This document shows, piece after piece, positions 32,352 through 40,584 of a stretch of DNA of 40,793 bases; within the stretch, counting starts at the first letter, position 1; each line of letters opens with the position of its first letter. The position numbers were made by a program, and so were the translations under genes. This DNA is from Treponema sp. (GTDB lineage: Bacteria > Spirochaetota > Spirochaetia > Treponematales > Treponemataceae): the NCBI GenBank assembly GCA_017450535.1, contig JAFSTK010000083.1:1-40793 (forward strand). Direction: 5' to 3'. The notes below the pieces were generated by a model. The model was given only the letters and a program-made list of their open reading frames with translations, did not search any database and was not told the origin of the DNA.

Positions 32352-32670
32352 TTGCACTCTTTGTATCACGGCGTTCAAATCGGAGAGCACTAGGCAAGGC
32401 CGAAGTATCAAAACCACCGGATATTAATTTTTCTCACTCAAGATATAGCAAGATTCGTGCCAAGTTTTAAAAATCATGATTTTTTTAAGTATTTGTGTAA
32501 AAAACGGTGATTTTTGTAAAATTTTGACGATTTTCTTTGACTTTTGGGGCATTTATTATTATTTTAAAAATATCAAACGTATATTTTGACCCAATAGGTC
32601 TTTTTATGCGTAAAAACTGTATCATTTTGACACAGCAAAACATCAATAAAACGCTTTGGAGGCAAAAAAT
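32352..32670. other. Divergent intergenic region of the sigma-factor gene and groES
   Basis: It contains the sigma-54-type promoter (listed separately), a perfect palindrome AAAAATCATGATTTTT (32469-32484) just upstream of it, and three copies of TTTTGAC (near 32522, 32584 and 32635) in AT-rich DNA on the groES side. TTGACT (32538) with TATTTT 17 bases later is a possible groES promoter. No CIRCE operator (TTAGCACTC-N9-GAGTGCTAA) is present. No gene is seen. Confidence 0.5.
32447..32462 (-). promoter_or_regulatory. Sigma-54 (-24/-12) promoter of the sigma-factor gene
   Basis: On the minus strand the sequence reads TGGCACG-AATC-TTGCT, matching the sigma-54 consensus TGGCACG-N4-TTGCW at every defined base, with exactly ten bases between GG and GC. 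Transcription would start near 32435, about 240 bases before the sigma-factor ATG. Confidence 0.8.
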
Positions 32671-32943
32671 ATGAAACTCAAACCGCTTGCTGACCGCGTA
32701 TTGCTCAAGCAGGAAAAGGCAGAGACAAAAACTGCCAGCGGAATTATCATTCCGGAGACCGCACAGGAAAAAACACAGACCGCAAAAGTAGAGGCTGTTG
32801 GTCCGGGAACTGAAAAAGAAAAAATCACCGTTAAAGTGGGCGACCGTGTTATGTACGACAAATATGCCGGCACACAGGTCAAGATTGACGGCGAAGAATA
32901 TCTGATTGTCAAAAACGCAGACATCATCGCCATCATCGAATAG
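32671..32943 (+). CDS. groES: Co-chaperonin GroES
   Basis: A 90-residue protein starting [14 protein letters not shown] (Met at 32671, GGAGG 10 bases upstream). It shows the family's [10 protein letters not shown] mobile loop that binds GroEL, the [20 protein letters not shown] barrel and the [11 protein letters not shown] ending. It forms the heptameric lid of GroEL. groEL is not next to it, as in other treponemes from memory. A good terminator follows. Confidence 0.96.
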   Translation: MKLKPLADRVLLKQEKAETKTASGIIIPETAQEKTQTAKVEAVGPGTEKEKITVKVGDRVMYDKYAGTQVKIDGEEYLIVKNADIIAIIE

Positions 32944-32962
32944 ACAAAATCTTTCAGGAAGC

Positions 32963-32995
32963 AAAAACGCATCCGTTGCTCACGGGTGCGTTTTT
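32963..32995. terminator. Terminator between groES and the TPR lipoprotein gene
   Basis: Arms AAAAACGCATCCG and CGGGTGCGTTTTT with a seven-base loop, T-rich on the plus side. It overlaps the last codon of the convergent gene. Confidence 0.85.
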
Positions 32996-34925
32996 ATTTT
33001 TTACTATTAATTTCAATTTGCCTGCGTAAGAGCCGCGCGTCGGCATGAATTGGATTCAGCGACAGGCAGTATTCCAGCGAGAGCAATGCGCCAGCCTCAT
33101 CCTTCAGCTCATTTTGAATCACCGCAGTTCGGTACAGCATGTCCGCCTTTTGAATCGCATCCCGTGTCCGCCCCGTTGCCAGACCGTACAAAGCGAGCGC
33201 GTCTTTTTTGTTGCCCGTGCTGCTGTATACCATCGCAAGATTACAAGCGGTCACTGGAGAAGCCAATGGCGACATGGAGACAATCGGCGCAGTCTCAGAT
33301 TTTCTGTGCAAGCCACCGGTCTCAAACAACACGTATTCGTACAATCGGCGCGCGGCAGGCACATTACCGTCCAGCAGCGTAAAGTATGCGGCAGTCTCCC
33401 CTTCCCAGATTTCCATGCTGTTCACATCTTTTGCCGCACGGTCGCCAAATGTTCCCCTCAGCACCTCAGGCGGAATCACATTTTTTGGCACAGGACGCTC
33501 GCCGCCAAACACATCAATCAGCACTTTTTGCGTCACAGGCTCTTCATTTTTCAAACTGTAGCGAGCGTCAAGATATTTGGTAAACAGATTCCGCGCGTCT
33601 TCAGTCTTGCCATTCGCAAGAAGCTCATGTACAGCGAGCTGAACCAATTTCGGCGGATACAAACTCTGTCCCAGCTCATGCTCTTCCAGCATCTTCCAGA
33701 CATACGCAAGTTTCGCCGTCTGCGTCAAATCAGGATTATTCTTAAAGTACAAAAGGCATTGCGCCAAAAGCAAATCTTCGTCTACCTCTTCGCCAGCAGC
33801 CTTTTCTTTTGCCATCGCATTTTCCATACGATACAGAGCATCGCTTACCAAAATACGAGGACGCTCATCATAGGCTTGCATGGCATGTGTCCTAAACTCC
33901 GTCAGACGCAATGATTTTTCCAAATCGGTCATTTCAGGTGCCAAGGAATCTTCATAGGCAAAACGCCCATACGTAACCAATCCCGGAATATAATCGCTGT
34001 TGTTAGTCACTACGTCAAAAATCAAGTCATATGCGCGATGATAATTTCCACGGCTCTGTTCCCACAGCGCACTGTTCACTTTTACAGCCGGAGAGACATC
34101 AGCAGATTTTTCGCCTTTATACTGCAAGACAATTTTTCTGGAAGCCTCCGCGCTGTCTCTGTCGTTCAGCATCACATACGCATCGCTCGCCAATTCAGCG
34201 GCGGCTGGTAAAAACACTTCGCTCCGCACCTTGCTCAAATTGTCCAGACACACATCATAATTTTCTGCGTCGTACTGAACATATGCCCAAAAAAGCATCT
34301 CTGCCATGGAGCGCGTCGTTTTCTGGGACTGATACTGCGCACGCATATCTTGTAATGCCGCCGCCGTATCATAATCGCCTGCCAAAAGACAGACAAGCGC
34401 ACTGTTCATCAGCCAACGGGTGTTCCCCGTGCCCACAAACGCATCGTAATATACCGCAGCTAAATCGCCGGAATAAAAAGAGCCGTTTTTCGTCGCCTCA
34501 GACACTTTTCGCAGCACCGCTTCCGAATACAATGAGCCATAGCGAGTTCCCGCAAGAGAGCGGCTCACATCCACCGCCGCATCAAATTTATTCGCACGAA
34601 GCAAAAACTGCGCATATACAGCCGTCAACTCGGCATTCTCTGGCAAGGCCTTTAAAGCGCTCTGCAATGTTCTTTCGGCAAGCGACATCTCGCCCAGTGT
34701 CACATAGCGGCGGTACACCCCCAACCGCGCAAACGCACTGAACGCATTTTTTTCCGCTTTTTTCAGCGTTGCCATCGCATCAGAAGTCTGCCCCTGCCGA
34801 ATAAACGCATCAATACTTTCAAGTTGAGATATAAAAGATTGGTCAGTTGATTTTGAGCATGAAAAGAAAAGCCCCGCACACATCAGAGAAAGATACAGCA
34901 GCACAACTTTTCTTTTCAATATCAT
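32994..34925 (-). CDS. TPR-repeat lipoprotein
   Basis: A 643-residue protein with a lipoprotein signal (lipobox LFFSC, Cys about residue 23). The rest is helical with TPR-like repeats: SAFARLGVYRRYVTLGEM, LAERTLQSALKALPENAEL and, near the end, ACNLAMVYSSTGNKKDALALYGLAT and AGALLSLEYCLSLNPIHADA. TPR lipoproteins usually act as scaffolds in the periplasm. Position matches a conserved hypothetical next to nusB in treponemes. It starts three bases after nusB stops, so it is cotranscribed. Confidence 0.85.
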   Translation of the reverse strand: MILKRKVVLLYLSLMCAGLFFSCSKSTDQSFISQLESIDAFIRQGQTSDAMATLKKAEKNAFSAFARLGVYRRYVTLGEMSLAERTLQSALKALPENAELTAVYAQFLLRANKFDAAVDVSRSLAGTRYGSLYSEAVLRKVSEATKNGSFYSGDLAAVYYDAFVGTGNTRWLMNSALVCLLAGDYDTAAALQDMRAQYQSQKTTRSMAEMLFWAYVQYDAENYDVCLDNLSKVRSEVFLPAAAELASDAYVMLNDRDSAEASRKIVLQYKGEKSADVSPAVKVNSALWEQSRGNYHRAYDLIFDVVTNNSDYIPGLVTYGRFAYEDSLAPEMTDLEKSLRLTEFRTHAMQAYDERPRILVSDALYRMENAMAKEKAAGEEVDEDLLLAQCLLYFKNNPDLTQTAKLAYVWKMLEEHELGQSLYPPKLVQLAVHELLANGKTEDARNLFTKYLDARYSLKNEEPVTQKVLIDVFGGERPVPKNVIPPEVLRGTFGDRAAKDVNSMEIWEGETAAYFTLLDGNVPAARRLYEYVLFETGGLHRKSETAPIVSMSPLASPVTACNLAMVYSSTGNKKDALALYGLATGRTRDAIQKADMLYRTAVIQNELKDEAGALLSLEYCLSLNPIHADARLLRRQIEINSKK

Positions 34926-34928
34926 ACG

Positions 34929-35342
34929 CTAGTTTAAAGTCTTTTTGATAGTATCCAGCACCGCATTGATGAAACGGAATGCATCGTTCTGTCCATAGTC
35001 TTTTGCAATGCTCACAGCCTCATCAATAACAATAGATGCCGGTATGTCCTTTTGATACAACAACGAATACACGCTCATGCGAAGAATTGCCATCGAAACC
35101 TTGTTCACGCGGTCAAATTCCCAGCCGTTCAAATGCTTTGCAATCAAGTCGTCAATTTCAGCCTTATGCTCAACCGCACCTGCAATCAGCATGCGGGCAA
35201 AAGTTCCGCTCTCTTCATCAACCGACTCGCCCTTATCAGAATCAGCCCATGAAAGTTTCAGCACTTCTTCCAGCGGATTACCGCCGATTTCCATAGAGTA
35301 TAAGCCCTGAAAAGCAATTATTCGCCCTTTTCGTCGTGACAT
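34929..35342 (-). CDS. nusB: Transcription antitermination factor NusB
   Basis: A 137-residue protein with the full NusB pattern: the start RRKGRIIAFQGLYSMEIG, LIAKHLNGWEFDRVNKVSMAILRMSVYSLLY, then IPASIVIDEAVSIAKDYGQNDAFRFINAVLD. NusB with NusE binds boxA of rRNA operons and supports antitermination. The gene sits between the foldase-like gene, four bases upstream, and the TPR gene, three bases downstream. Confidence 0.96.
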   Translation of the reverse strand: MSRRKGRIIAFQGLYSMEIGGNPLEEVLKLSWADSDKGESVDEESGTFARMLIAGAVEHKAEIDDLIAKHLNGWEFDRVNKVSMAILRMSVYSLLYQKDIPASIVIDEAVSIAKDYGQNDAFRFINAVLDTIKKTLN

Positions 35343-35346
35343 ATGC

Positions 35347-36432
35347 CTACCAGTTGCTCAAAAGCTTATCAAGTGCATCACCAGTTTTCTTGCGATCCAC
35401 ATTCTGCGGAGTATCCAAAGACTTGGTAATATCCTGAACAGCTGCCATCAAGAACTGGCTCTGCTTCTGCTGTGTCAAGTTTGTTTTTATGTAATCGTAT
35501 ACAGTAATCGTTGTCTCCGGCTGAACCACATCGCTCAAGCCCAGCATTTTTGCGGAATACTTCTGGCGCACCGCATAGAACTGGAAGTTATCGTTGGTCT
35601 CATTCAGATTTGAAATGTAGCCAATGTCACGCCCAAACAACTCCATCAATTCCTGATAGCTGATACCCAGCTGCTGTGCATGCTGAGCGGTCTTGCTGAC
35701 AATCAAATCGCCACCCTGATAAGAGTTGTCTTTTTCCATGTTCGCCTTGATTTTATCGTAGGTCAGTTTTTTCGCTTTCAAATCAGCCAAAGCGGTTTCT
35801 GCCTTCTTCTTTATGTCCGCATTATTTTTTCCGTCTTTCGGATAAATCACAAGGAAAAGCTTCATCATGTCATTCCATACGAAAGAAGCCTTGTTCAGTT
35901 CATAGAACGAACGGATTTCTTCATCGCTCGGCGCAACATTTTTGATTTCATTCTGTTTTTGGCTCAAAACATACTGCTGTGCCAAAAGCTGATTCTTCAA
36001 AAACAGTTTGTAGTCAGAAACATTCATGCCTACCTGCTGCTTCATAAAATCGTCGAGGGAAAGACCTGTCTGCTGTTTGACAATGTCCGCAAACTGCGCT
36101 TCCGTCACCTGCTGACCAACCTGCTGGCTCACGCTCTGCAAGAAATACTGATCCACTTGAGAATCAGTAATCTGCATACCAGCTTTCTGTGCAGCCTGTA
36201 CCACCAATTTCTCATCGATAATCGCAGAAAGGATGTCTTTTTTCTGATCAACCGTAAATGACGACACCCCATTCTGTTTCTGGTACATCTCAACACGTGT
36301 TTTGAGCAGCCGAAGCGTTATCGTCTCTGATTTATTGAGTTTTACAACCGCAAGCGGCTGCAAATCATTCTGCGCAAACACCGCAAAAGCGGAAACGAAA
36401 AAAACTGCGAGTCCAAGAGCCAATTTTTTCAT
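35347..36432 (-). CDS. Periplasmic SurA/parvulin-like foldase
   Basis: A 361-residue protein with a signal peptide (MKKLALGLAVFFVSAFAVFA, cleaved before QND). Residues about 60-180 form a SurA N-like chaperone domain (DQKKDILSAIIDEKLVVQAA, ITDSQVDQYFLQS). The middle (about residues 185-275, FYELNKASFVWNDMMKLFLVIY and DNSYQGGDLIVSK) resembles a weak parvulin domain, but I do not see the full active-site His set, so isomerase activity is uncertain. It corresponds by position to the T. pallidum 39-kDa membrane protein next to alaS, from memory. Probably helps fold outer-membrane proteins. Confidence 0.75.
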   Translation of the reverse strand: MKKLALGLAVFFVSAFAVFAQNDLQPLAVVKLNKSETITLRLLKTRVEMYQKQNGVSSFTVDQKKDILSAIIDEKLVVQAAQKAGMQITDSQVDQYFLQSVSQQVGQQVTEAQFADIVKQQTGLSLDDFMKQQVGMNVSDYKLFLKNQLLAQQYVLSQKQNEIKNVAPSDEEIRSFYELNKASFVWNDMMKLFLVIYPKDGKNNADIKKKAETALADLKAKKLTYDKIKANMEKDNSYQGGDLIVSKTAQHAQQLGISYQELMELFGRDIGYISNLNETNDNFQFYAVRQKYSAKMLGLSDVVQPETTITVYDYIKTNLTQQKQSQFLMAAVQDITKSLDTPQNVDRKKTGDALDKLLSNW

Positions 36433-36537
36433 ATTCTATCAACCTCGTATATTCAGTCAGCGGAGATTACCACTAAACTTTCTTATTCTATAAAACAGAC
36501 CTGTCCGCAATTTGTTACAGGAATTTGCAACAAATTG

Positions 36538-38361
36538 TTATTTTTCCAACGGCAATCCGCCAGAAATCACCGCACGAATACGGCGCACGCCAGCAGAAGA
36601 TGACTGCTCCTTGGTAATCTTAAAGTCACCAATCTGTGCCGTATGCTGCACATGCGGACCACCACAGACTTCCTTGCTGAACCAGTCTTTCTTTGCGTCT
36701 TTGCCAATCGTATAGACTTTGACACTCTCACCGTATTTGTTTGCGAACAACGCGCGCGCGCCTTCAGCCTTTGCCTCTTCCAGAGTCATCACTTCCATCG
36801 TAACAGGCAAATCTTCTTTAATCTTTGCGTTCACGATGTCTTCAACCTGCTTCACCTCTTCGGGAGTCATCGGACGGTCAAACGTAAAGTCAAAACGCAT
36901 ACGCTCGTTGTTGATATTTGAGCCTTTCTGAGCAACCTTGTCACCGAGCACATTCACCAGCGCCTGCTGCAGCAAGTGAGTTGCCGTGTGATATTTTGTC
37001 GTCGTATCGCTCTGTTCCGCAAGACCGCCTTTCGCCTTTCCCGCATCCAGAGATTTTGACGCTTCCTTATGCTTTTTCTCAGCTTCCTTAAAGCCTTCCA
37101 AATCCACCGTAAAGCCGTGCTCCGCGCCCAATTCCTGAGTCAGCTCCACCGGGAAGCCAAAGGTATCGTACAGACGGAACGCAACTTTGCCGCTGATTTC
37201 TTTCTTAGGATTCTTCATCAGATTGGGAAGCAGTTTCTGGAACTCAGCCTCACCGTTCTTCAAAGCCTCGCGGAATTTATTCTCTTCCGCCGTCAGCTCG
37301 CTACAGATTTTGTCGCGGTTCTGCTCAAGCTCAGGATATGCCACCTTAAAGTTTTCGATAACCGGAGCGGCAATCTTTGCCAAGAATTCATTGTCAATGC
37401 CAAGCTTCATGCCATGGCGCACCGCACGACGAATCAGACGACGAAGCACATAGCCTGCGCCCAAGTTTGACGGCGTAACGCCACGCTGGTCACCAAGAAT
37501 GAACACAGACGCACGCGCATGGTCAGCGATGATGCGGACGCTCTTGTCCTTTTCCTCGTCTGAACCATATTTATAGCCAGCCAGTTTTTCAATCTCAGCG
37601 ATAATCGGCTGGAACACTTCGGTCATGTAGACAGATGTTTTTCCCTGCAAGATACAGTTGGTACGCTCCAAGCCCATACCCGTATCAACATTCTGTTTGG
37701 GAAGTTTTACAAGAGAGTTGTCCGGCTGGCGGTCAAACTGCATGAACACGTTGTTCCAGATTTCCATCCAGTTCGCGCTGTCAGTCTTTTTGTTAGAGCC
37801 TACCGGCGGAAGACCTTCGCCCACCCAGTAGAAAATCTCAGTGTCAGGACCACACGGACCCGTCGGACCCGCAGCCCACCAGTTGTCGCTCGCAGGAAGA
37901 TAAGCGATTTTATCCTCCGGCATACCATTGTCTTTCCAATAGCCGGCAGCCTCTTCATCACGCGGAGCAGACTCATCGCCCTCAAACACAGTGACAGAAA
38001 GCTTGCGCGGGTCAAGACCAAGCCACTTCGGGCTCGTCAAAAACTCATATGAGAACGCGATAGATTCTTTCTTAAAGTAGTCGCCGAGAGACCAGTTACC
38101 CAGCATCTCAAAACAAGTCAAATGGCTGGGATCGCCAACTTCATCAATGTCACCCGTGCGGATACATTTCTGATAGTCAGTAAGACGAGTTCCAGACGGA
38201 TGCGGCTGACCGAGCAAATACGGAACCAGCGGATGCATACCCGCCATCGTAAACAGAACAGAAGGGTCATTTTCCGGAATCAAAGACTGACCGGAAATCT
38301 CAGCATGATTTTTGCTTTTAAAAAATTCAATGTATTTGGAACGAAGTTCATTTGCAGTCAT
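36538..38361 (-). CDS. alaS: Alanyl-tRNA synthetase, short form
   Basis: A 607-residue AlaRS, compared with about 875 in most bacteria. The catalytic domain is complete (NDPSVLFTMAGMHPLVPYL, PTGPCGPDTEIFYW, NVDTGMGLERT, GAGYVLRRLIRRAVRHG). The editing domain has its zinc-binding HTATHLL, and the second half of the site reads CGGPHV rather than CGGTHV. The protein ends soon after (EQSSSAGVRRIRAVISG), so the DHHA1/C-Ala domain is missing, as in other treponemes from memory. A TAAAAT box lies eight bases before the ATG and no ribosome site is visible, so the message is probably leaderless. Confidence 0.96.
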   Translation of the reverse strand: MTANELRSKYIEFFKSKNHAEISGQSLIPENDPSVLFTMAGMHPLVPYLLGQPHPSGTRLTDYQKCIRTGDIDEVGDPSHLTCFEMLGNWSLGDYFKKESIAFSYEFLTSPKWLGLDPRKLSVTVFEGDESAPRDEEAAGYWKDNGMPEDKIAYLPASDNWWAAGPTGPCGPDTEIFYWVGEGLPPVGSNKKTDSANWMEIWNNVFMQFDRQPDNSLVKLPKQNVDTGMGLERTNCILQGKTSVYMTEVFQPIIAEIEKLAGYKYGSDEEKDKSVRIIADHARASVFILGDQRGVTPSNLGAGYVLRRLIRRAVRHGMKLGIDNEFLAKIAAPVIENFKVAYPELEQNRDKICSELTAEENKFREALKNGEAEFQKLLPNLMKNPKKEISGKVAFRLYDTFGFPVELTQELGAEHGFTVDLEGFKEAEKKHKEASKSLDAGKAKGGLAEQSDTTTKYHTATHLLQQALVNVLGDKVAQKGSNINNERMRFDFTFDRPMTPEEVKQVEDIVNAKIKEDLPVTMEVMTLEEAKAEGARALFANKYGESVKVYTIGKDAKKDWFSKEVCGGPHVQHTAQIGDFKITKEQSSSAGVRRIRAVISGGLPLEK

Positions 38362-38369
38362 AATAGTAT

Positions 38370-38426
38370 ATTTTATGGATTAGCGTCCTCGGTGTCAATT
38401 GACACAATATATATTCCTTATACAAT
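38370..38426. promoter_or_regulatory. Divergent alaS and MATE promoters sharing a palindrome
   Basis: The palindrome GTGTCAATTGACAC (38392-38405) contains a consensus TTGACA on each strand. Plus: TTGACA 38399-38404, 16 bases, TACAAT 38421-38426 (MATE). Minus: TTGACA 38393-38398, 17 bases, TAAAAT 38370-38375 (alaS). The -10 boxes end 11 and 8 bases before the start codons. Confidence 0.8.
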
Positions 38427-38437
38427 AGATACATATT

Positions 38438-39814
38438 ATGGAACAGAAAAAACTAGAACTCTTTGAATCTGCCCCAGTCCCAAAAGCAGTTTTTACACTC
38501 GCTATCCCCACCGTTCTCAGCATGATTGTCGCAGTCCTTTACAACATGGTGGACACTTTTTTCGTGGGACAGACAGGCGACCCCAACCAAATGGCTGCCG
38601 TCAGCGTGGCAACTCCCGTCTTTTTGTTTTTCATGGCAGCAGGCAACATCTTCGGTATCGGCGGCTCATCGTTCATCAGCCGTGCATTAGGCGAAAAACA
38701 CTACGACAAAGTAAAAATCATCAGTGCGTTCTGCTTTTACGCAGGCATTCTTACCGGTATCATTGGCGCAATACTCATGCACATCTTTATGACACCGCTT
38801 CTGCATGCCGTAGGAACCAGTCCGAACACCTTTGACTTTGCCCGCAGTTACCTCACCTGGATAGCATTCGGCGGCCCCGCCATCGTTGTCTCCACCGCAT
38901 TCACCAACCTGATTCGAGGAGAAGGAGCCGCAAAATCATCCATGGTCGGCATGATGGCAGGCACCATAGCGAACATCATCTTAGACCCCATCTTCATCCT
39001 TGACCACTTTTTGTTCATCCCCGGATTTGGACTGGGAGTCGCAGGAGCCGCAATCGCCACCGTACTCGGAAATACCGTCTCCATCGTCATCTACATGGCA
39101 CACGTCTGCTCAAAAACCGCAAACAGCACGCTCTCCATAAAGCCACAACACTTTGCTGTCCGCGGCGGAATCTTGCGCGGCGTACTGCTCATCGGACTTC
39201 CCGCCTCCATCACCAACATATTGATGAGCCTGAGCAATATCCTCATGAACACATTCCTCGTCACCTACGGAGATATTCCTGTTGCAAGCATGGGAATCGC
39301 CATGAAAGCAAACATGCTCGTCATTTTTGTCCAGCTCGGTTTAGGCATGGGAATCCAGCCACTCATCGGCTACAACTACGGCGCACGCAACTTCAAGCGC
39401 ATGAAATCCGTCATGAAATTTGCCATGCTCTGTGTAGTCGGCGCAGGACTCACCATCACCGCAGCCTACCTCGTGTTCAGCCGACAGATTATCAGCATCT
39501 TCATCAACGATGAAGATGTAATCGCCATGGGAATCAACATGCTTCGGGCACTCATGTTCTCCAGCCCCGTCATCGGCATCCTGTTCGTCTTCAACTTCTC
39601 ATTCCAAGCCATGGGAAAAGCAATCCCCTCACTCGCCCTCGCAATCAGCCGCCAAGGATTCGTTTTTCTCCCCAGCGTCTTCATCCTGAACCACTTTTTT
39701 CAGCTGCGCGGTCTCATCATGTCCCAGCCCATCGCTGATATAGTTTCAATTTTGATTGCGCTGTGCATGTTCCTGTGGATTAACAAAGGACTCAAACAGC
39801 AAGAACAGCCATAG
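38438..39814 (+). CDS. MATE-family multidrug/cation efflux transporter
   Basis: A 458-residue protein with 12 predicted membrane helices, normal for the MATE family (MepA/DinF-like branch). Typical elements are the start PVPKAVFTLAIPTVLSMIVA, NMVDTFFVGQTG, GGSSFISRALGE and, in the second half, GMGIQPLIGYNYGARNF. MATE proteins export cationic drugs or metabolites using Na+ or H+ gradients; substrate unknown. No ribosome site; the promoter's -10 is 11 bases from the ATG, so the leader would be only a few bases long. Confidence 0.93.
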   Translation: MEQKKLELFESAPVPKAVFTLAIPTVLSMIVAVLYNMVDTFFVGQTGDPNQMAAVSVATPVFLFFMAAGNIFGIGGSSFISRALGEKHYDKVKIISAFCFYAGILTGIIGAILMHIFMTPLLHAVGTSPNTFDFARSYLTWIAFGGPAIVVSTAFTNLIRGEGAAKSSMVGMMAGTIANIILDPIFILDHFLFIPGFGLGVAGAAIATVLGNTVSIVIYMAHVCSKTANSTLSIKPQHFAVRGGILRGVLLIGLPASITNILMSLSNILMNTFLVTYGDIPVASMGIAMKANMLVIFVQLGLGMGIQPLIGYNYGARNFKRMKSVMKFAMLCVVGAGLTITAAYLVFSRQIISIFINDEDVIAMGINMLRALMFSSPVIGILFVFNFSFQAMGKAIPSLALAISRQGFVFLPSVFILNHFFQLRGLIMSQPIADIVSILIALCMFLWINKGLKQQEQP

Positions 39815-39833
39815 CGCGCAACAAATCTTACAG

Positions 39834-39936
39834 GAGGGGAAAGCCTTCCCCTCGGCTCCAATTCGTCGCAGCGCTCCTCATTTCCGCCTACCCCTTCTGC
39901 GGGGCAACACATTCGCTTTTCAGCCCCGCAACGCCT
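39834..39936 (-). repeat. Dispersed hairpin repeat, copy B
   Basis: Reverse-complement relative of copy A (18654-18742). Conserved parts are the 50-base left end with stem TGCGGGGC/GCCCCGCA and the right hairpin GGGGAA-GGCT-TTCCCC; the middle is about 14 bases longer and differs. It lies downstream of the MATE gene and may act as its terminator. Confidence 0.8.
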
Positions 39937-39969
39937 GAGCACTCTTTTAGGAAACCAGGCTGCGCAGGT

Positions 39970-40539
39970 TTACAGCAATTGTAATCCCCGCGGGAGTCTT
40001 CCTGAATCCATCTTTCCCACAAGTTTATACCCATGATTAGTAAGCCATCCAATCACCGCATCCCTTTTTTCTTCGCTAACAAAATCACAGAACGACAAGA
40101 TTACCTGAGGATTCTGCATAATAGAAAACCGCTCCATGATGTCGCCCAGCACTGCGGTGTCAATATAAGCAGGAATTGTTGTGAACCAAGTGCATGACAT
40201 CTTTTCAAAAAAATCGGAGATAATTGGAGAGACAGTATCACCGCCCAAATCAATAAAATACGTTTTTTCCGCAGCAAACTTATAGTTTACTATTGCAGCA
40301 GTTTCTTCCGGCTGAATGCATGGCACATCGATTATTTTACACAGTCTCTCACATTTTTGATACGCGCCAGCAGTACAGCGATTCAATGAAACCACTTCGT
40401 ATTGCTCCTGCGGATTCTGAACCTTACTTCGTTCATCAAGAATGCGCTTACATAAATAGTTAAAAAGTGCCGTAGTACTTCCGCTTCCCGGCAACCCAAA
40501 AAATGCGTATAAGTTTGTCTTTGTTAATTTTGTTTCCAT
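39970..40539 (-). CDS. SRP-GTPase/FlhF-like protein with degenerate P-loop
   Basis: A 189-residue protein. I chose the Met at 40539 (METKLTKTNLYAFFGLPGSGS); the frame also allows 40584. The order of motifs follows SRP-type GTPases: a P-loop-like GLPGSGSTTALFNYL, then SLNRCTAGAYQKCERLCKIIDVP, which parallels the DTYR-x-GA-x-QL region of FlhF, then YFIDLGGD at the G3 position. The P-loop Lys is Ser (GSGST instead of GxGKT) and G3 has lost its DTAG. It probably does not hydrolyse GTP. The NG-domain N part is absent. No known family is confirmed. Two TACTATCATT repeats 32 bases apart lie upstream. Confidence 0.5.
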   Translation of the reverse strand: METKLTKTNLYAFFGLPGSGSTTALFNYLCKRILDERSKVQNPQEQYEVVSLNRCTAGAYQKCERLCKIIDVPCIQPEETAAIVNYKFAAEKTYFIDLGGDTVSPIISDFFEKMSCTWFTTIPAYIDTAVLGDIMERFSIMQNPQVILSFCDFVSEEKRDAVIGWLTNHGYKLVGKMDSGRLPRGLQLL

Positions 40540-40584
40540 AATGATAGTATTGCACAATAAGTCTATCAAACAATGATAGTACAT

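Noticed and set aside
32365..32390. A possible tRNA T-loop (GTTCAAATC)
   Set aside because: The flanking bases do not pair as a T-stem, and no acceptor or anticodon stem is found.
33045..33914. A 289-codon plus-strand ORF opposite the TPR lipoprotein gene
   Set aside because: Its composition is that of a shadow frame; the minus-strand gene has a signal peptide, TPR pattern and operon context.
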